This document shows positions 22,946 through 34,704 of a stretch of 64,000 nt of DNA, one piece after another. The translations under genes and the position numbers were made by a program. The DNA lies in NCBI GenBank assembly GCA_030068075.1, contig CM057844.1, forward strand, positions 19,700,001 through 19,764,000, in the 5' to 3' direction. The number at the start of each line of letters is the position of its first letter. Positions within the stretch are counted from its first letter, which is position 1. The notes beneath the pieces were generated by a model that saw nothing but the letters and a program-made list of their open reading frames with translations, did no database searches and was not told the origin of the DNA. This DNA is from Paguma larvata. Lineage: Eukaryota; Chordata; Mammalia; Carnivora; Viverridae.

Positions 22946-25538
22946 CATGTGGGTTGGAAGGGCATAAAGCCAAGATAAACCAGGGAAGTCTGCTTAGAGG
23001 AGGTGCTACCATAGCAGGAGAAGCAAAACATAGTCTCATTTTTCTAGGGAGAGAGTTCATCCCTTCTAGCTCTGCTTCTATGACTGTGATGCCAACAGTC
23101 ACTCCAGAAAGACTGCCTCTCTCTCTCTTTCCTGTCCCATGCTTTAGGATGAGGTGATGATGGAAAAAGAGCTATTTGGGTAGATCGGGTAGTTTCAAGT
23201 GGGGGAAGAGCCACTACAGTTCCTTTTTCCTAGAACAGTTTGTGAGCAAAGATATCATCCCACTTCACTTCCTCTTTCAAGCTCAGACCTGAGAACAAAG
23301 AGAAAAGGTAGTGACACAGTTGGGTGGGAGAACTGAAGAGGGGCAGGAATTTTGGTGATGGTGGTGGTAGAGGCAGGAGGAGCTGAGCTAGGTAGCATGC
23401 CTTCCCGCACAGCCATAATTTGAAAGTTCCATGATGGTCATCTATAAGGGAGATGGATGTCAGTAGGTAAATACTCCAGCCTCCTCAACACTTGGAAGGA
23501 CAGTGTTGAGACTGTTCTACAAGGTTTCTCTGCGTTGCCAGCAGAACGGAGCCCCAGTCACCCAGAGCAGGAACTGGCTCAGTAACACACCTTAGTATTG
23601 GCTTTTCTCCCTTCCATATTCTGCTTTCCCATTTTTTCACTCCTGTTTCTTGAGATTACCTCCTAATTACCTGAATTCCAGTCCTTGTATTGGATCTAGT
23701 TGGGGGAGAATCCACACTCAGACAGGTGTATTCCAATCCAGTAGCTAGTCTGAGCAGGCTGCACCACCCCCTGGGAAATTGTGCCTCCACTTCCTCCATC
23801 TCCATGGAATCCTGAGCACATTTATGTTTTGAAATTTGGGTTATTGGGCCTGAGGGTGCCAGAAAAGCAGAATGGAATGCTGGTGGCTAAAGAAACAGAA
23901 TCCCTGACTACTGTTTCTGAGGGTGGACATGGCCTTACCTGAAGCTACCATGTACATAGAAGCCTACACTTCCTCCCCCACTTGCACTATTTTACAGTCG
24001 TATACCTACGTCCTTCATCAAGAAGCAATTCAGGCCTCTATGGGCAGGGTCAGGCCACAGCTAGAGGTCCACATGGGCTATCAGGAGGGTTCTTGTAGGT
24101 GGAGGCCCAGCAGGAGACTTTGGAATTCTGAATGAAGGGGTTCAGAGAACAGAGGAGCATGCCTCGGGCTCTCACAGAAATGGTAGGGACTCCTCTGCTG
24201 ACCTAGTCCAAAGGGTCAAAGCACTGAATGGTCAACCCTTGGAAGGGTCATTCAGAGCTCTAGATAATTAAGCAACCAATTCATTGGCCAGTATGAGGAA
24301 TGTGTTTCTGGAATAGTGCCCACCACTCAAGAGATGATAGATAGGCCTCATCAGGAGGAGAGGATGGGTAGAGAAGTTGGGCTGAGAACAACCCCCATGA
24401 TCTCTTTGGTCACATAGTCATTCAACAAACTTGTATTGAGCACCAGATCCAAGGTGACTAAAAGCAGCCCCTGCTCCTACTACAGTTACCATTCAGATAT
24501 TTGCTGTTCCAAAATTGGTCACTAACAGTTGATTTAAAATTAGATCCCATTTATTTTCCAGAAGGTAGAGGAGTCTCAAAAGACTTCTGACTATGTGGAT
24601 AAGGGCAATTTTCTGAGTAATGCGTGGGGATGAGGCAAATGCTTTAAAAGAAGCATAAAGTAGGAAGAGGACTGGGGGGAGGGGGAAGAGGAAATAGTAA
24701 GGACATCCTCTGAAGCCCTAAACAGTGAAGCCTTCCCCACCCCTCCATCAAGGAACAAGGGACCATGTTAGCTGAGAAGGCCATTACTTCAAGTTCTGGA
24801 TGCCTGCTGTTTTTGGGTATGCACCTAAACTGCCCAGACCTCTCTAAATGTACCCACAATCACCCCCAATGCATTTTGCCTAGGTGGGTATGGCTGGGTA
24901 TAGTGAGAGGGAAGTACAACCTTCTGTATCAGTAGGCAGATAGGATCATGGAACAGCTTGTGAATCTCCAGCTGGAGACACAAGGAGACCAAAAAAACTG
25001 GCTTCTCCAAGAGGAACAAGGAACAATCCAACACTCTCTCCTCTCTCTCTCTCTCTCCTGAGATTTACAAGGACAAAGGACATGAAACCAAAGTCACTCC
25101 ACCCTCTACCCTACAGTCTTCTTGGACTGGAAAATTTCTAGCCAAGCTTTTTAAACAAACAAATAAAACAGGTTTTCAAACACACAGCAGTAGCAGCAGG
25201 GAAAGGAAGCCACAAGAAGGGAGGAGAAAGAAAAGAGAGCTTAGCTCTTCTCACACCTGTGGAACCTTCCTGGCCCATCAGGGAACATCACCTGCCCCAA
25301 CAACCATTGCTTGGTAATTGTTTGCCAATCACCTGCTAGGTCTTGAGAAGACATTGTTCCCATTGTTGAAAGGCTCACATTCTGGTTGGGGAGGAAAATA
25401 CTAGCAAACGAGTATAAATCCTAAGTGTACCTGAGGCTGGGATGGACTTGGGTACAGGACCCAGGAAGGTTCCAAAGGAGAGTCTGTCAACAAGGTAAGG
25501 ATAGGAAGGAAGACTTCATTAAAAAGTGACTATGGGCT
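22946..25538. other. mostly unrecognised sequence
   Basis: No coding exon recognised. Around 23,510-23,760 there is probably another copy of the recurrent LTR-like repeat ('cactcctgtttcttgagattacctcctaattacctgaattccagtccttg'). A short (CT)n run lies at 25,036-25,058. Confidence 0.35.
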
Positions 25539-25768
25539 GGGGCGCCTGGATGGCTCAGTCGGTTAAACGTCCGACTTCGGCTCAGGTCATGATCTCACGG
25601 TTTGTGAGTTTGAGCCCTGCGTCGGGCTCCGTGCTGACAGCTCAGAGCCTGGAGCGTGCTTTGGAATCTGTGTCTCCCTCTCTCTCTCTGACCCTCCCTC
25701 ACTCATGCTCTGTCTCTGTCTCTCTCTCTCTCTCTCTCTAGAAACTAAATAAACATTAAAAAAAAAAG
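25539..25768 (+). mobile_element. CAN SINE, young-looking
   Basis: Near-consensus head GGGGCGCCTGGATGGCTCAG, GTCGGGCTCCGTGCTGACAG, CT repeats and an A-tail. Flanked by AAAAAGTGACTATGGG on both sides (about 25,521-25,536 and 25,762-25,777). Confidence 0.96.
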
Positions 25769-25776
25769 TGACTATG

Positions 25777-25998
25777 GGGTGCCTGGGTGACTCAGTCGGT
25801 TGAGCACCTGACTCTTGAATTTGGCTCAGGTTATGATCTCACGGGTTCGTGAATTCAAGCCCCACTTTGGGCTCTGTGCTGACAGCACTGAGTCTGCTTG
25901 GGATTCTTTCTCTCCCCCCTCTCTGTCCATCCCCCGCCTGTGCGTGTGCTCATTCTTTCTCTCTCTCAAAACAAATAAACTTAAAAATATATATTTTA
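25777..25998 (+). mobile_element. CAN SINE, second at the same site
   Basis: Head GGGTGCCTGGGTGACTCAG to AACAAATAAACTTAAAAATATATATTTT. It is followed by AAAAAGTGACCAT, a third diverged copy of the target. Confidence 0.94.
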
Positions 25999-26252
25999 AA
26001 AAGTGACCATTAAGTATTCTTAGATAAGTGTTCCTTTCCTAGTAAAGAGAACAGCAGGAATACAGGCACTGAGGGCGAAACACCATGGTGCTGCTCTGGA
26101 AATGCCTGGAAAATAAGGGTCAAAGTACTAAGTGAGACACTTTAGAAAAAGTAATATGGACAGATTTGCATATCATGAGAATTTATTTGCATGGGAATCA
26201 ATAGGCCAGGAGAGATATGAGGAGGCCCAGTTTAAACAGTGACAGGTATCAG

Positions 26253-26424
26253 GGCACCTGGTTGGCTCAGTTGGTTGAGTGACTGACTTCGACCCGCGTC
26301 GGGCTCTGTGTTGTCTCTCTCTCTCTCTCTCTCTCTGCCCCCTCCAGCTCGGGCTCTCTCTCTCTCTCTCTCTCAAAAATAAATAAACATTTAAAAAAAT
26401 AAAAACATAAAAATTAAAATTAAA
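26253..26424 (+). mobile_element. CAN SINE with internal deletion and clear TSD
   Basis: Head GGCACCTGGTTGGCTCAG. About 50 bp between the GACTTCG and GCGTCGGGC motifs is missing. The 19-bp TSD AAACAGTGACAGGTATCAG occurs at 26,234-26,252 and 26,425-26,443. Confidence 0.97.
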
Positions 26425-26443
26425 AAACAGTGACAGGTATCAG

Positions 26444-27489
26444 CAAACCACAGTCGAGAAGGCCCTCCTAGTAACAGCTCCCATTGAGATCTAGAAGAGA
26501 AGATAGAAGGAAAAGGCCCCTGAGGTTCTTTAAGGGCAGGGAGGGACAAGTGTTGACAGGCAGCTTTAGAGGAAGAATGGGTCTCCCACATCCTTCCTTT
26601 TTCTACACTCTGTGCAGCACATGCCTCCAACCATCTCTCACCTTGGAGGCCTGTAACTACTGAGTAACTTCTTGAGATATTCACTGAGGTTTTTGTCTTT
26701 ACTTCCCCTTTGCCTTGGAGGCTTATGGTTTGCCAAAGCAGAAGGAACTTGTCTACAGGCACTTTCCACGATGACTTTTTGCTTCCCAAAGTTAAGCCAC
26801 TGACTTGTTTATGGTTTAATTGAGGGAAACCTGGAAGGTAGGAGAAGGAAGGAGAGCCTCGGAAGGGGACATGGGGACTGAGCTGTACCCTCACACTCAG
26901 CTGAGGATCCTCAGAGGGGAAGGCTGGGAGGCCTGCTGCAGGCTCCCAGCATCGCCAAAGATTTTCTGTGACCCAGGAGTGGCAAAGCCAACGGGCTAAG
27001 AACAGAAGGGTGTCTCCACAGAATCCACTGCCTACCAAAGACGAGAGGCCTCGATAGATCTGTGGAGCTGCAATAACCGAGGCCTTGATATTACAGAAAG
27101 GCCTGAGCCCACTCCAAAAACAAGGTCAATTTCTCGCCTGCCTTGTGGAATGACAGCTGGGGGCTGAAGGGCCCCCAAACAAACAATGTAATGCACTTTC
27201 CTGCACACACTTCTCTCCACTCTCTGTGCAGATTCTAGGTCTCATCTCCAACTGTGGTCCCAGCATTCAGCTGAGAGTACCTGCTGCAAGAGGGACAGAT
27301 GGAGGGAGGGGGCGGTGTGCGCGGTCGTTCCATCAAACTAACAGGCAATCCTGTGCCCCCATGGACTGGCAGGCTGGATGCTAGGAAGGAGGTACCATTC
27401 CAAGCTCTCTCTTTAAAAAATGTTTATAGAACATGCATAAATACTAAACAGATGAAAGAGAGGTAAGTCTATCCTCTGCAAATCAGCTC
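26444..27489. other. unrecognised sequence upstream of the CpG island
   Basis: Carries a long minus-strand frame (26,391-27,038, 215 codons) that is not protein-like and ends in SINE tail sequence. Otherwise non-repeat DNA that could include proximal regulatory sequence. Confidence 0.4.
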
Positions 27490-27545
27490 GTGGAGTATCC
27501 GCCCCCATCAGGGGCGGGGCGGAACCAGGCCGGGCCACCAAGCGT

Positions 27546-27557
27546 TGCGCGTGCGCA
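27546..27557. promoter_or_regulatory. NRF1-type site TGCGCGTGCGCA
   Basis: A perfect 12-bp match to the NRF1 palindrome type, inside the CpG island about 150 bp upstream of the presumed first exon. NRF1 sites at such positions are typical of housekeeping promoters. Confidence 0.7.
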
Positions 27558-27699
27558 CTGCAGACTCTGAAGCCACAGCGCCCTCAGCGAGGTGGGCGGG
27601 AGCTGCCCGGGCATCCGGGTCCCTCACCCCGCCCCCGCTGCATGAATGAGAGGCGCGGCGCCCGCCCCTCCCCCGCCGGGCCCGCCCCTAGTCGGGGGC

Positions 27700-27836
27700 C
27701 GCCGCGCGCAGTCTACCGCCGCCACCTCAGCCGCGCTCAGTCCCGACGGACGCTCGCCGCCAGCAGTCTGCCGCCCGTCGCCAGCCTCCCGGCGCTGACC
27801 GTTCCGCATACGAGCCGCCGCAGCCGGCGCGCCCGA
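27700..27836 (+). other. probable non-coding first exon (5' UTR), gene unidentified
   Basis: A C/G-rich 5' UTR-like stretch (CCGCCGCCACCTCAGCCGCG, then CCGCCAGCAGTCTGCC) ends at CCCGA|GTAAGT, a near-perfect splice donor at 27,837. No ATG with a convincing frame lies between the presumed start and the donor, so the start codon would be in a later exon. The 5' end is a guess, since no initiation data can be read from sequence. The gene cannot be named. No clear second exon was found in the next 25 kb; a long first intron is common for such promoters. Confidence 0.55.
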
Positions 27837-28469
27837 GTAAGTGAGGGAGCGAGGGCGGGGCGCCGGGGGCCGTCGCCCCCGGGCTGGGGCTGAGGGGACC
27901 GGGCGGCTCCGGGTTCGGGATGCTGAGGAGACCGCGGGCCCGCGCCAGCCTCCCCCGTTCGCTCTCTGGGCGTTTCGACGAGGAGGGGTGGGACAGCGGC
28001 CCAGGCCTGGAGGGACACGGAGGGGGGTCTACCGGGGCCGGAGGGTGCGTCCCGCACAAAGGGCGGCGCGAGGCTGTCTGTCACCGGGAGGTCACAGAGG
28101 GAAGGTTCGTGGCTCCCCGCACGCCCCGCTAGCTCGTGCCCGGCGTCCGTCCCCGGGCTTGGGTGGCGGCTTGGATAAGCGGGGAGGCGAGGACGAGGAT
28201 GTGAGGACGGCTGCCTCCGCTCTGGCGATGGGAACGCGCCTTAGGGGGCGCGGCGTGGCAGTGTTTTCCTGGTCCCCACCTGCCCCTCCCCTTTCTTTGT
28301 GGCGTTTGTCTCGTGCCCGTTTGTCACTGTGTGTATGACTGTGGGCTGGAGTGAGACCTCTTGCCTCAGCTTACCCGTTAATTTAAAGTTAGGTGGTGGC
28401 CCCCTGTCTGTGGGTGGGGGCGTGTGTGCTTCCATAGGCCGGAGACCCTCCTTTGTTTCCGGAGACCTA

Positions 28470-28471
<2 letters not shown>

Positions 28472-28512
<41 letters not shown>

Positions 28513-28527
28513 GTCCGTCCGTCCGTC
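28472..28527. repeat. (TG)n and (CCGT)n microsatellites
   Basis: About 20 TG units, followed by four CCGT/TCCG units. Confidence 0.96.
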
Positions 28528-31500
28528 CTCCGCGTCCTCTATGAAATGAGAGAATCAGAGATCATTAAAAAGAGTCTGAGGAAAAAGAGATAGTACTTCG
28601 TCAGACCTCCACCCAATTCTGCCTCTGATAGTCTTTAAACGATATTTTATGTTTCTTACTGCAAAACCAGTGTGCTTTAATTAAAAGTGAATGTCTTTAT
28701 ATGTGTATTGAAAATTAGTATTCTCCTATCCGTATACGTAGAGCGCTTTGCTTTTTGGGTTTAGCTAATGGAGATACGCTGATACATGGGTATACGTATG
28801 GGGACCGCAGGACGTATGGGACGCCGCCTTTGGGGTTCAGTTCATTGGCAATGGGTCTGTGTGAGCACACACGTCTACAGAAGCACCTCAGTGTATCCAG
28901 GACGCTGCTTTCCCAGCTCCTCAGTACAGGCAGATTTTGTTTCTCCCTGCCTCCCTGCGTTAAGAAGGTGGTCCAGCAGGTTCTCTTCACCTCCTTGCTT
29001 TTCTTTTCTTTTTTTTTTCTAAATGCTTTGGCAGAGGATTTTATTGCATATTACCCTGGCGTGCGCCCTTGCTTTGATCTGAATTTTCCTGTGTTCTGTT
29101 GCCTGGTTGTGTGGCCCAGCTCAGTGGCTCCTCTTACAGGACTGCTGGAAAACAGAACACCTTTTATCCCTGTCCTCATCCCCAGAGAGAGAAGGAAGCT
29201 CTGCAGGTTCCCACAGACTTGGGTTCCCTGGGTCGGGACTGCCTCACTCTGTCGTCTTGGTAAAGTTAGGCAGAGTGACAGTTGATACAGACCAATGAAA
29301 AGGAGGCGTTACTAGTACCGGTTCTTCCTTGCTGGTTCATTTGGACCTTTTTCTCTCTTGAAACCAGATTGTATAAGTTTTAGAAGATTGTTGGTTGCAT
29401 TTTCAGTTTCTTTTTTACGCTTGTAATTTGGCAGAGTGACAGGAAATTTGCTAAACTCGTTATAAGAAACATGTTTCCAAGATATATTTTTATTATGATC
29501 TTTTGATTGAAAATAGTGGTGGTAAAAAAAAAAAAAGAGGATCTCATTAGGTGATGTGAATAATTGAATTGGTTCAGTTGTAAGATTCTCTTTAAGTTTA
29601 TTTTTTAATCATGTGTATTTTAATTCTTGGTGTTTTTCAGTGCAAAATGAAATCCAAACTAAGCAGTCTTCCACAGCATGTGTTTATGAATATTCCCCCT
29701 ATTAAAAACATTTGCTTTTAATTTAAAGGGGAAATTTTCCACTGGTTGGATAGGGATGTTTTATTCCTGGTAAAAGTCTATGTTAGCATAGTCAAATTCT
29801 TTTTTTGTAAAAGTTAAAATTACTAAACGTTGGCCTTTTGATTTGGAGAAGTTTTGATTTTATGATGTAGAATTTAAATAAAATTTCAATGTCAATGAAC
29901 TTAAAATAAGGGCGTCATTAATTTTATAAACTAGTGTCACTAATATTGAAACAACCCCAATAATTTATAACTGCCTGCATGAGATTTTTTTTTTAGGAAT
30001 TCCCTTAAAACAAACCACAAGGGGAAGTCTTAGATAAACAGAGTAGTATAACCGGAATTATCACTGAAACAGGCTTGCATAGTACCACGGTATTGTGGAA
30101 CTTTAATTTTGCAAGAATGACTTAGCTATTGTTTGTATCGAGAAAGGAACTGAAAAACATCCTGGCCATTTTATTCAGCCATGTTGGTAATCAAAATATC
30201 TTTACCAACCCATAGATTAGCATTTCTGTAGTATGATATTCAAAGAAAAATTCTAAAGTAATTTCTGCATCATGAAAATAGATTAAATTATGTTAGATGT
30301 TGTTTTGGTAGTAAACATATTCTTTGTTAGCAATACTAATATTGTTATGTCAGTGATGGTAACAGCATGTATGGTGATACTTTGTTACCCCAAACTGGGA
30401 TATATTGTTCCCCCAAAATTTCTGATAACAAAAAGTATAATCTTGTTTTCTATTGAGAATTTTCTATCAATAATTGTTTTGTTTCAAATGGAAGCTCATT
30501 TAAAAATCTGTAATAAAGTTCTGTTGTTATAATGTATTAGCTCAAACTATATGAAGTTGCCATTTTTTACATTAGGGAGTAGTGAAAAATCAGCAATTTC
30601 AGAATGTTGAACCATCTGCAACTTTCAGCACTTCCTTTGGGTATTTACCTTTATATTTCACTTTTAATGTTTAAACTTCTTGTTTATCTGTCATTGGACA
30701 TTATGTACAGAGTTCTACTTTGGAAGTTGAGGACTTAGTTATTCTACATAACCATCCTCCATCCCCCACTCATCTATGGTTCCCAGTCAAGTCAGTATTC
30801 AGTATTTATATGACTGTGACAATGTACCTATTATTCACAGATGAGCCCTATAGGGTACTAATATTACATTTGCTGTCTTGTACAACTTTTGTTTCTCTAA
30901 ATTAAATAATTGCCTCTTTTATTTTTCATTTGCTTAGTTGTTTTTTTTTTTATCCTAGTCATTGACTCCTCCTCAGATTCTGACAAAACCGATAATCTTC
31001 AAGTATTTTCTGGTAATCTGTTACATTTCTTTTTCTTAGCTGTTACCTAGGACTTCTGTTTGTCATCACTTTGTAAATTCCTTTGCCCTCCTCCTGTGTT
31101 GGATCCTTTATTTCCTGGATCCTATCTCTTCCTTTTTCTTTAGTACCTTCCTGAGAAAGGGGACATACAAATTGAAATTCTTCCTGAATTCTACATTAAA
31201 AATTAGTCACTCTCTTTTAAAGGCACTGTCCTGGTAGCTTCTGGTATTGCTGTTAAGAAGTTCAACCCAACTCTAATCCCCATTCTCTTTTTTCTCCCAC
31301 TTTGGAAGATTTTGGAATCTTTCTGTTTTAGGATCTCAGTTAATACAAAGAAAGTTTCTTCAAGCCATGAAATGGAATCACCTCTGGAATCTACAATAAG
31401 ACTATCCAGTTCATTTTTTAAAGTCCACCTTAGGAAGTGACAGAACCATTCATGTCCAAAAAGAAATAATCTTTAACCTTAAGATTAAATGTGTCATGAC

Positions 31501-32137
31501 TAAATATAACAAATATATTACTTACAAGAATTTCTGTTCTGAGAAGATGGAGACAAATGGAGCTATGTAGATAGACCACAGTTTGATTGGACATTGTCAA
31601 TGACTGTGATATAGCTCATGGATACATATTTTATTTTTTTAGCCATGAATTGTTTTCTGTTTACAGATGCCTTAACCCTCATCTAGCTTTTCCTTGAGTA
31701 CACATTAAGTGGCTGAATATTAGAGAACTTCAGATTCATGACCAGAAAACTGAAGTAGGATCTCAGCACTGCCCAGGAAGACTATCAGATTCCTAATGTT
31801 TTTGCCTGTAACCATTGAATCGTTTCTTCCCACTCTTCAAACTCCCCCTTCCCCATGCAGATAAGCAGGCTTCATATTTCATTGAGGTTTAGAAGTTATA
31901 AGACAGATACCATTCAGCTTCCCTTCACCAAATCTAGAAATCCACCTTCCTTAGGGCCCATGTTTTCTTCTATCAGAGGCTAACTGCCCTCTCTTCCGTA
32001 TTCCCCCTCATACCTACTCAAGGACTTGACTTCTGAATATATGCCTGTCTTTTGCATCATCAGCAATACTCCAGGGCCACCATCCATGTCAGCATATACA
32101 CGTGCTCTGACATTGCCCATCTTTAAAAATAATTTTA
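28528..32137. other. repeat-poor AT-rich sequence, probable first intron
   Basis: No CAN SINE, and no clear LINE, MIR or LTR, was recognised over 3.6 kb. A 176-codon frame at 28,755-29,285 has no protein-like features. A potential acceptor with a short exon-like ATG frame lies near 29,640 but is not convincing. Confidence 0.5.
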
Positions 32138-32341
32138 GGGGCACCTGGGTGACTCAGTTGGTTGAGTGTCCGACTTCAGCTCAGGTCATGATCTGATGTT
32201 TCGTGAGTTTGAGCCCCCGCGTTGGGCTCTGTGGTGACAGCTCGGAGCCTGGAGCCTGCTTCGGATTCTGTGTCTCCCCGCCTCTGCCCCTCCCCTGCTC
32301 ACGCTCTGTCTCTCTCTGTCTCTCAATAATTAATAAATAAA
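32138..32341 (+). mobile_element. CAN SINE, young-looking
   Basis: Head GGGGCACCTGGGTGACTCAG, GTGACAGCTCGGAGCCTGGAG, CT-rich part and a TTAATAAATAAATAG tail that runs into a GGAA microsatellite. Confidence 0.95.
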
Positions 32342-32436
32342 TAGGAAGGAAGGAAGGGAGGGAGGGAGGGAGGGAGGGAGGGAGGAAGGAAGGAAGGAAG
32401 GAAGGAAGGAAGGAAGGAAGGAAGGAAGGAAGGAAG
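32342..32436. repeat. (GGAA)n/(GGGA)n microsatellite
   Basis: About 23 tetranucleotide units, with a GGGA block in the middle, at the 3' tail of a SINE. Confidence 0.97.
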
Positions 32437-32479
32437 AGAAAAAAATAGTTTAAAAATTAAAACAAAATTAAAAACAACT

Positions 32480-32740
32480 TTCCCCTGACCTCCCAATCCA
32501 TCCTCTTCATTTGCCTTCATGGTTAAATGTCTCAAAAGAGAACTACACATTTCCTCCCTACCTCTTTGTAAAATGTATCACTCTCTGAAATTCTGTCGTT
32601 AACTGATTTTTTTTTGTCTCTTACCCCACTAGAATGTCAGCTCCAAGAAGGCAGTGACTTCCATCTGCCCTGTTTACCACTGTGTCCCTTAGAATAGCAA
32701 CTGGCACAAGTACCTACTCAATGTATGGGCAAAAAAGGGT
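32480..32740 (+). mobile_element. L2 LINE 3' fragment
   Basis: 'ctcttaccccactagaatgtcagctccaagaaggcagtgacttcc...ctgtttaccactgtgtcccttagaatagcaactggcaca' is the L2 3' pattern. Confidence 0.75.
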
Positions 32741-32949
32741 AAAACTGACATTTTTAACCTGGTAGACTAGCTCTTGCTTTTTTATAAAAATTCTGACAAG
32801 AAAATCAGTTTTAGTTTCTTTAATTACCACTTTATGCCACACTTAGAGTTGAAAACATTACAAAGACTATATTAATGATTGAATTTTTCTCTATATTACA
32901 TTTCATTCTTTCATAAGTATAACTTAACACGGTCATTTCTATACCCAGA

Positions 32950-33140
32950 TTTTTGGAGCCAGGCTGCTTGTAGTTGAATTCCAGCTCTTTCAGTTTAGGC
33001 ATGTGATCTTGGACAGGTTTCTTGATAACTGTGTTTCCTCATCTGAAAGATGGAAATAGTACCCATCTCATATGTTTGTTGCATGGGTCAAATGAAATAA
33101 CATGTGAAATGCTAAAGTCAGTACTTAGCATGGGGGTAAA
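32950..33140 (+). repeat. MIR SINE
   Basis: 'ggagccaggctgcttg', TGTGATCTTGGACAGGTTTC, GTTTCCTCATCTGAAAGATGG and 'gtcaaatgaaataacatgtgaaatgct' occur in order. Confidence 0.88.
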
Positions 33141-33144
33141 CACA

Positions 33145-34497
33145 ATGCAAATTACAATTACACTTATTGTAATTTCTAATATTTGATCTAATATTTTTGT
33201 TCAGAGTACTTACATCTCATAAAGTATATTGGCTATAAATGTGACTCTCCTGTTTTTGTTTTTTTTTCTGATTGCTTGCCTCTCCACCCCATATGACCCC
33301 ATGTGATAGATAAGTAAAATGATCTACAGTTGATAGACGAATGCCCTATAGCACTTCCCAACAGTTTGGTCCCTTAATAAATCATTTTGACAACTTGATA
33401 AAATATTTTTTTTATTTCAAGCCAAGTCCTGTTCTTTCTTTGGCTTGCCTGGAGGTGAGGCCCTTTCTTCATGTTATTCCACATTAAGTTTTCTAATATT
33501 TCTAGAAATGGAACTTTTAAAACACCCAGTACATCATTAATAGATCTTTTTTCAGAAGTAGCTGTAAGACATTGTTGTTTTCACCTAACTAGGTGGCTGG
33601 GAAGGTAAGTATATGTAGCAATCGAAGTCCACTCTTAGGGATTTGAAAGGATACAGACAGGCTCTGTAGAAGTTCAGAGTAGAGTCATGTCCTGCAAGCC
33701 TTCAGGGATTTTTACACCTTTTCTGCATGTTAAGTCTGTTTAGCCTATTTCCTTATTATTTGGTTTGATCTTTATTTTGAAAGTTTGCCTGATAATCATG
33801 GGAATAGTTTAGATTTTAAGATAGATAATACACAAGCTAAAATTGAAAACAACTTTTAACTTTAGAAATTATTTCTTGAAGTAACTGATTTAGCAGTTAT
33901 TCTGCGTCTTTCTTTTCTTATCTAGGTAGGCAGTGGGGATTCCTCCAATTATCTGAGCATCTCATAGAGCGGAGTGTAGTGCTTGGTAAATTTAGGGTTC
34001 AAAAGGAATGCCAGATGGTTTGAAAGGAATTGTGAGCACTCCAACTAGTGCAGTCCATTGAAAGCCAGCTGGCTGAGTTTCCTCTGCTCTGGAGGTAGGA
34101 ACCAGACACGTTGTTCCATGCCAGCTGGCCCAAGAGTAGCTGGCCAGTGTACTTACTTTTGGTTGGCCATTCCTGGGAAAACCAGCCTGGGCCCTTCTTC
34201 TGCCCTGAGGACAATCTGACACCAAGTGAGTTGCTCTCTGCCTCCATGGTACTCCAGAGAGTTGGAGCAAGCCTGTGTGGTAAGGAAAGAAAGCCACTTT
34301 TTAGAACCATTACAGGTGAATCTCACATTAAATTGTGAATTTGCTCTGAAAAAGCATAATACAACTTGAATTTTATGGATTTAGTGCTTTAGGTGTATTA
34401 GAATTGCTTACTACTAAAGTAACCGAAACGAATGTTTTTATATTGTAAATAACTTCCAGTTTACCTGCTTTCCAAGTTCCTTTTTTTGTTTACTGTC
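33145..34497. other. no recognised gene or repeat
   Basis: Frames of about 100 codons around 33,992-34,338 lie in locally GC-richer sequence but show no domain or splice structure. Confidence 0.35.
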
Positions 34498-34704
34498 TTT
34501 TTTTTTTTAAGTTTATTTATCTTGAGAGAGCACGCACCCAGGAAGGGCAGAGAGAGAGAGAGAGAGGGAGGGAGAGAGAGAATCCCATGGGGGCCCTGTA
34601 CTGACAGCCCCTGCTGAGGGGCTCGAACTCACAAACTGTGAGATCATGACCTGAGCCAAAATTTAGAGTCAGATGCTTAACCGACTGAACCAACCAGGCA
34701 CCCC
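34498..34704 (-). mobile_element. CAN SINE
   Basis: It runs from TTTTTTTTTTTAAGTTTATTTATC to ACCAACCAGGCACCCC. The middle is expanded in GA repeats (GAGAGAGAGAGAGAGGGAGGG). Confidence 0.93.

Larger units (their letters stand above)
27490..28270 (+). promoter_or_regulatory. CpG-island promoter
   Basis: CpG dinucleotides are very dense here and rare on both sides. GC boxes are present (GGGGCGGGGC at 27,511-27,520; CCCCGCCCCC near 27,627; further CCGCCCC elements to 27,690). No TATA box is evident near the likely start. This is the signature of a broadly expressed, CpG-island mammalian promoter. The + strand direction is inferred from the GTAAGT donor at 27,837. Transcription from both strands is possible. 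Confidence 0.88.

Noticed and set aside
25526..25741. repeated short proteins of the type 'MAQSVKRPTSAQVMISRF'
   Set aside because: The same peptide appears in many places because it is a translation of the CAN SINE consensus.
26391..27038. 215-codon open frame on the minus strand
   Set aside because: It ends in SINE tail-derived sequence, lacks domains, and its composition is that of non-coding DNA. No splice or promoter evidence.
27841..28338. 165-codon and other overlapping frames in the CpG island
   Set aside because: GC-rich DNA has few stop codons. The frames lie beyond the splice donor and read Arg/Gly/Pro-rich.
28755..29285. 176-codon open frame on the + strand after the CpG island
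   Set aside because: It lies in the probable first intron and has low-complexity phenylalanine/serine runs. No Kozak context or homology recognised.
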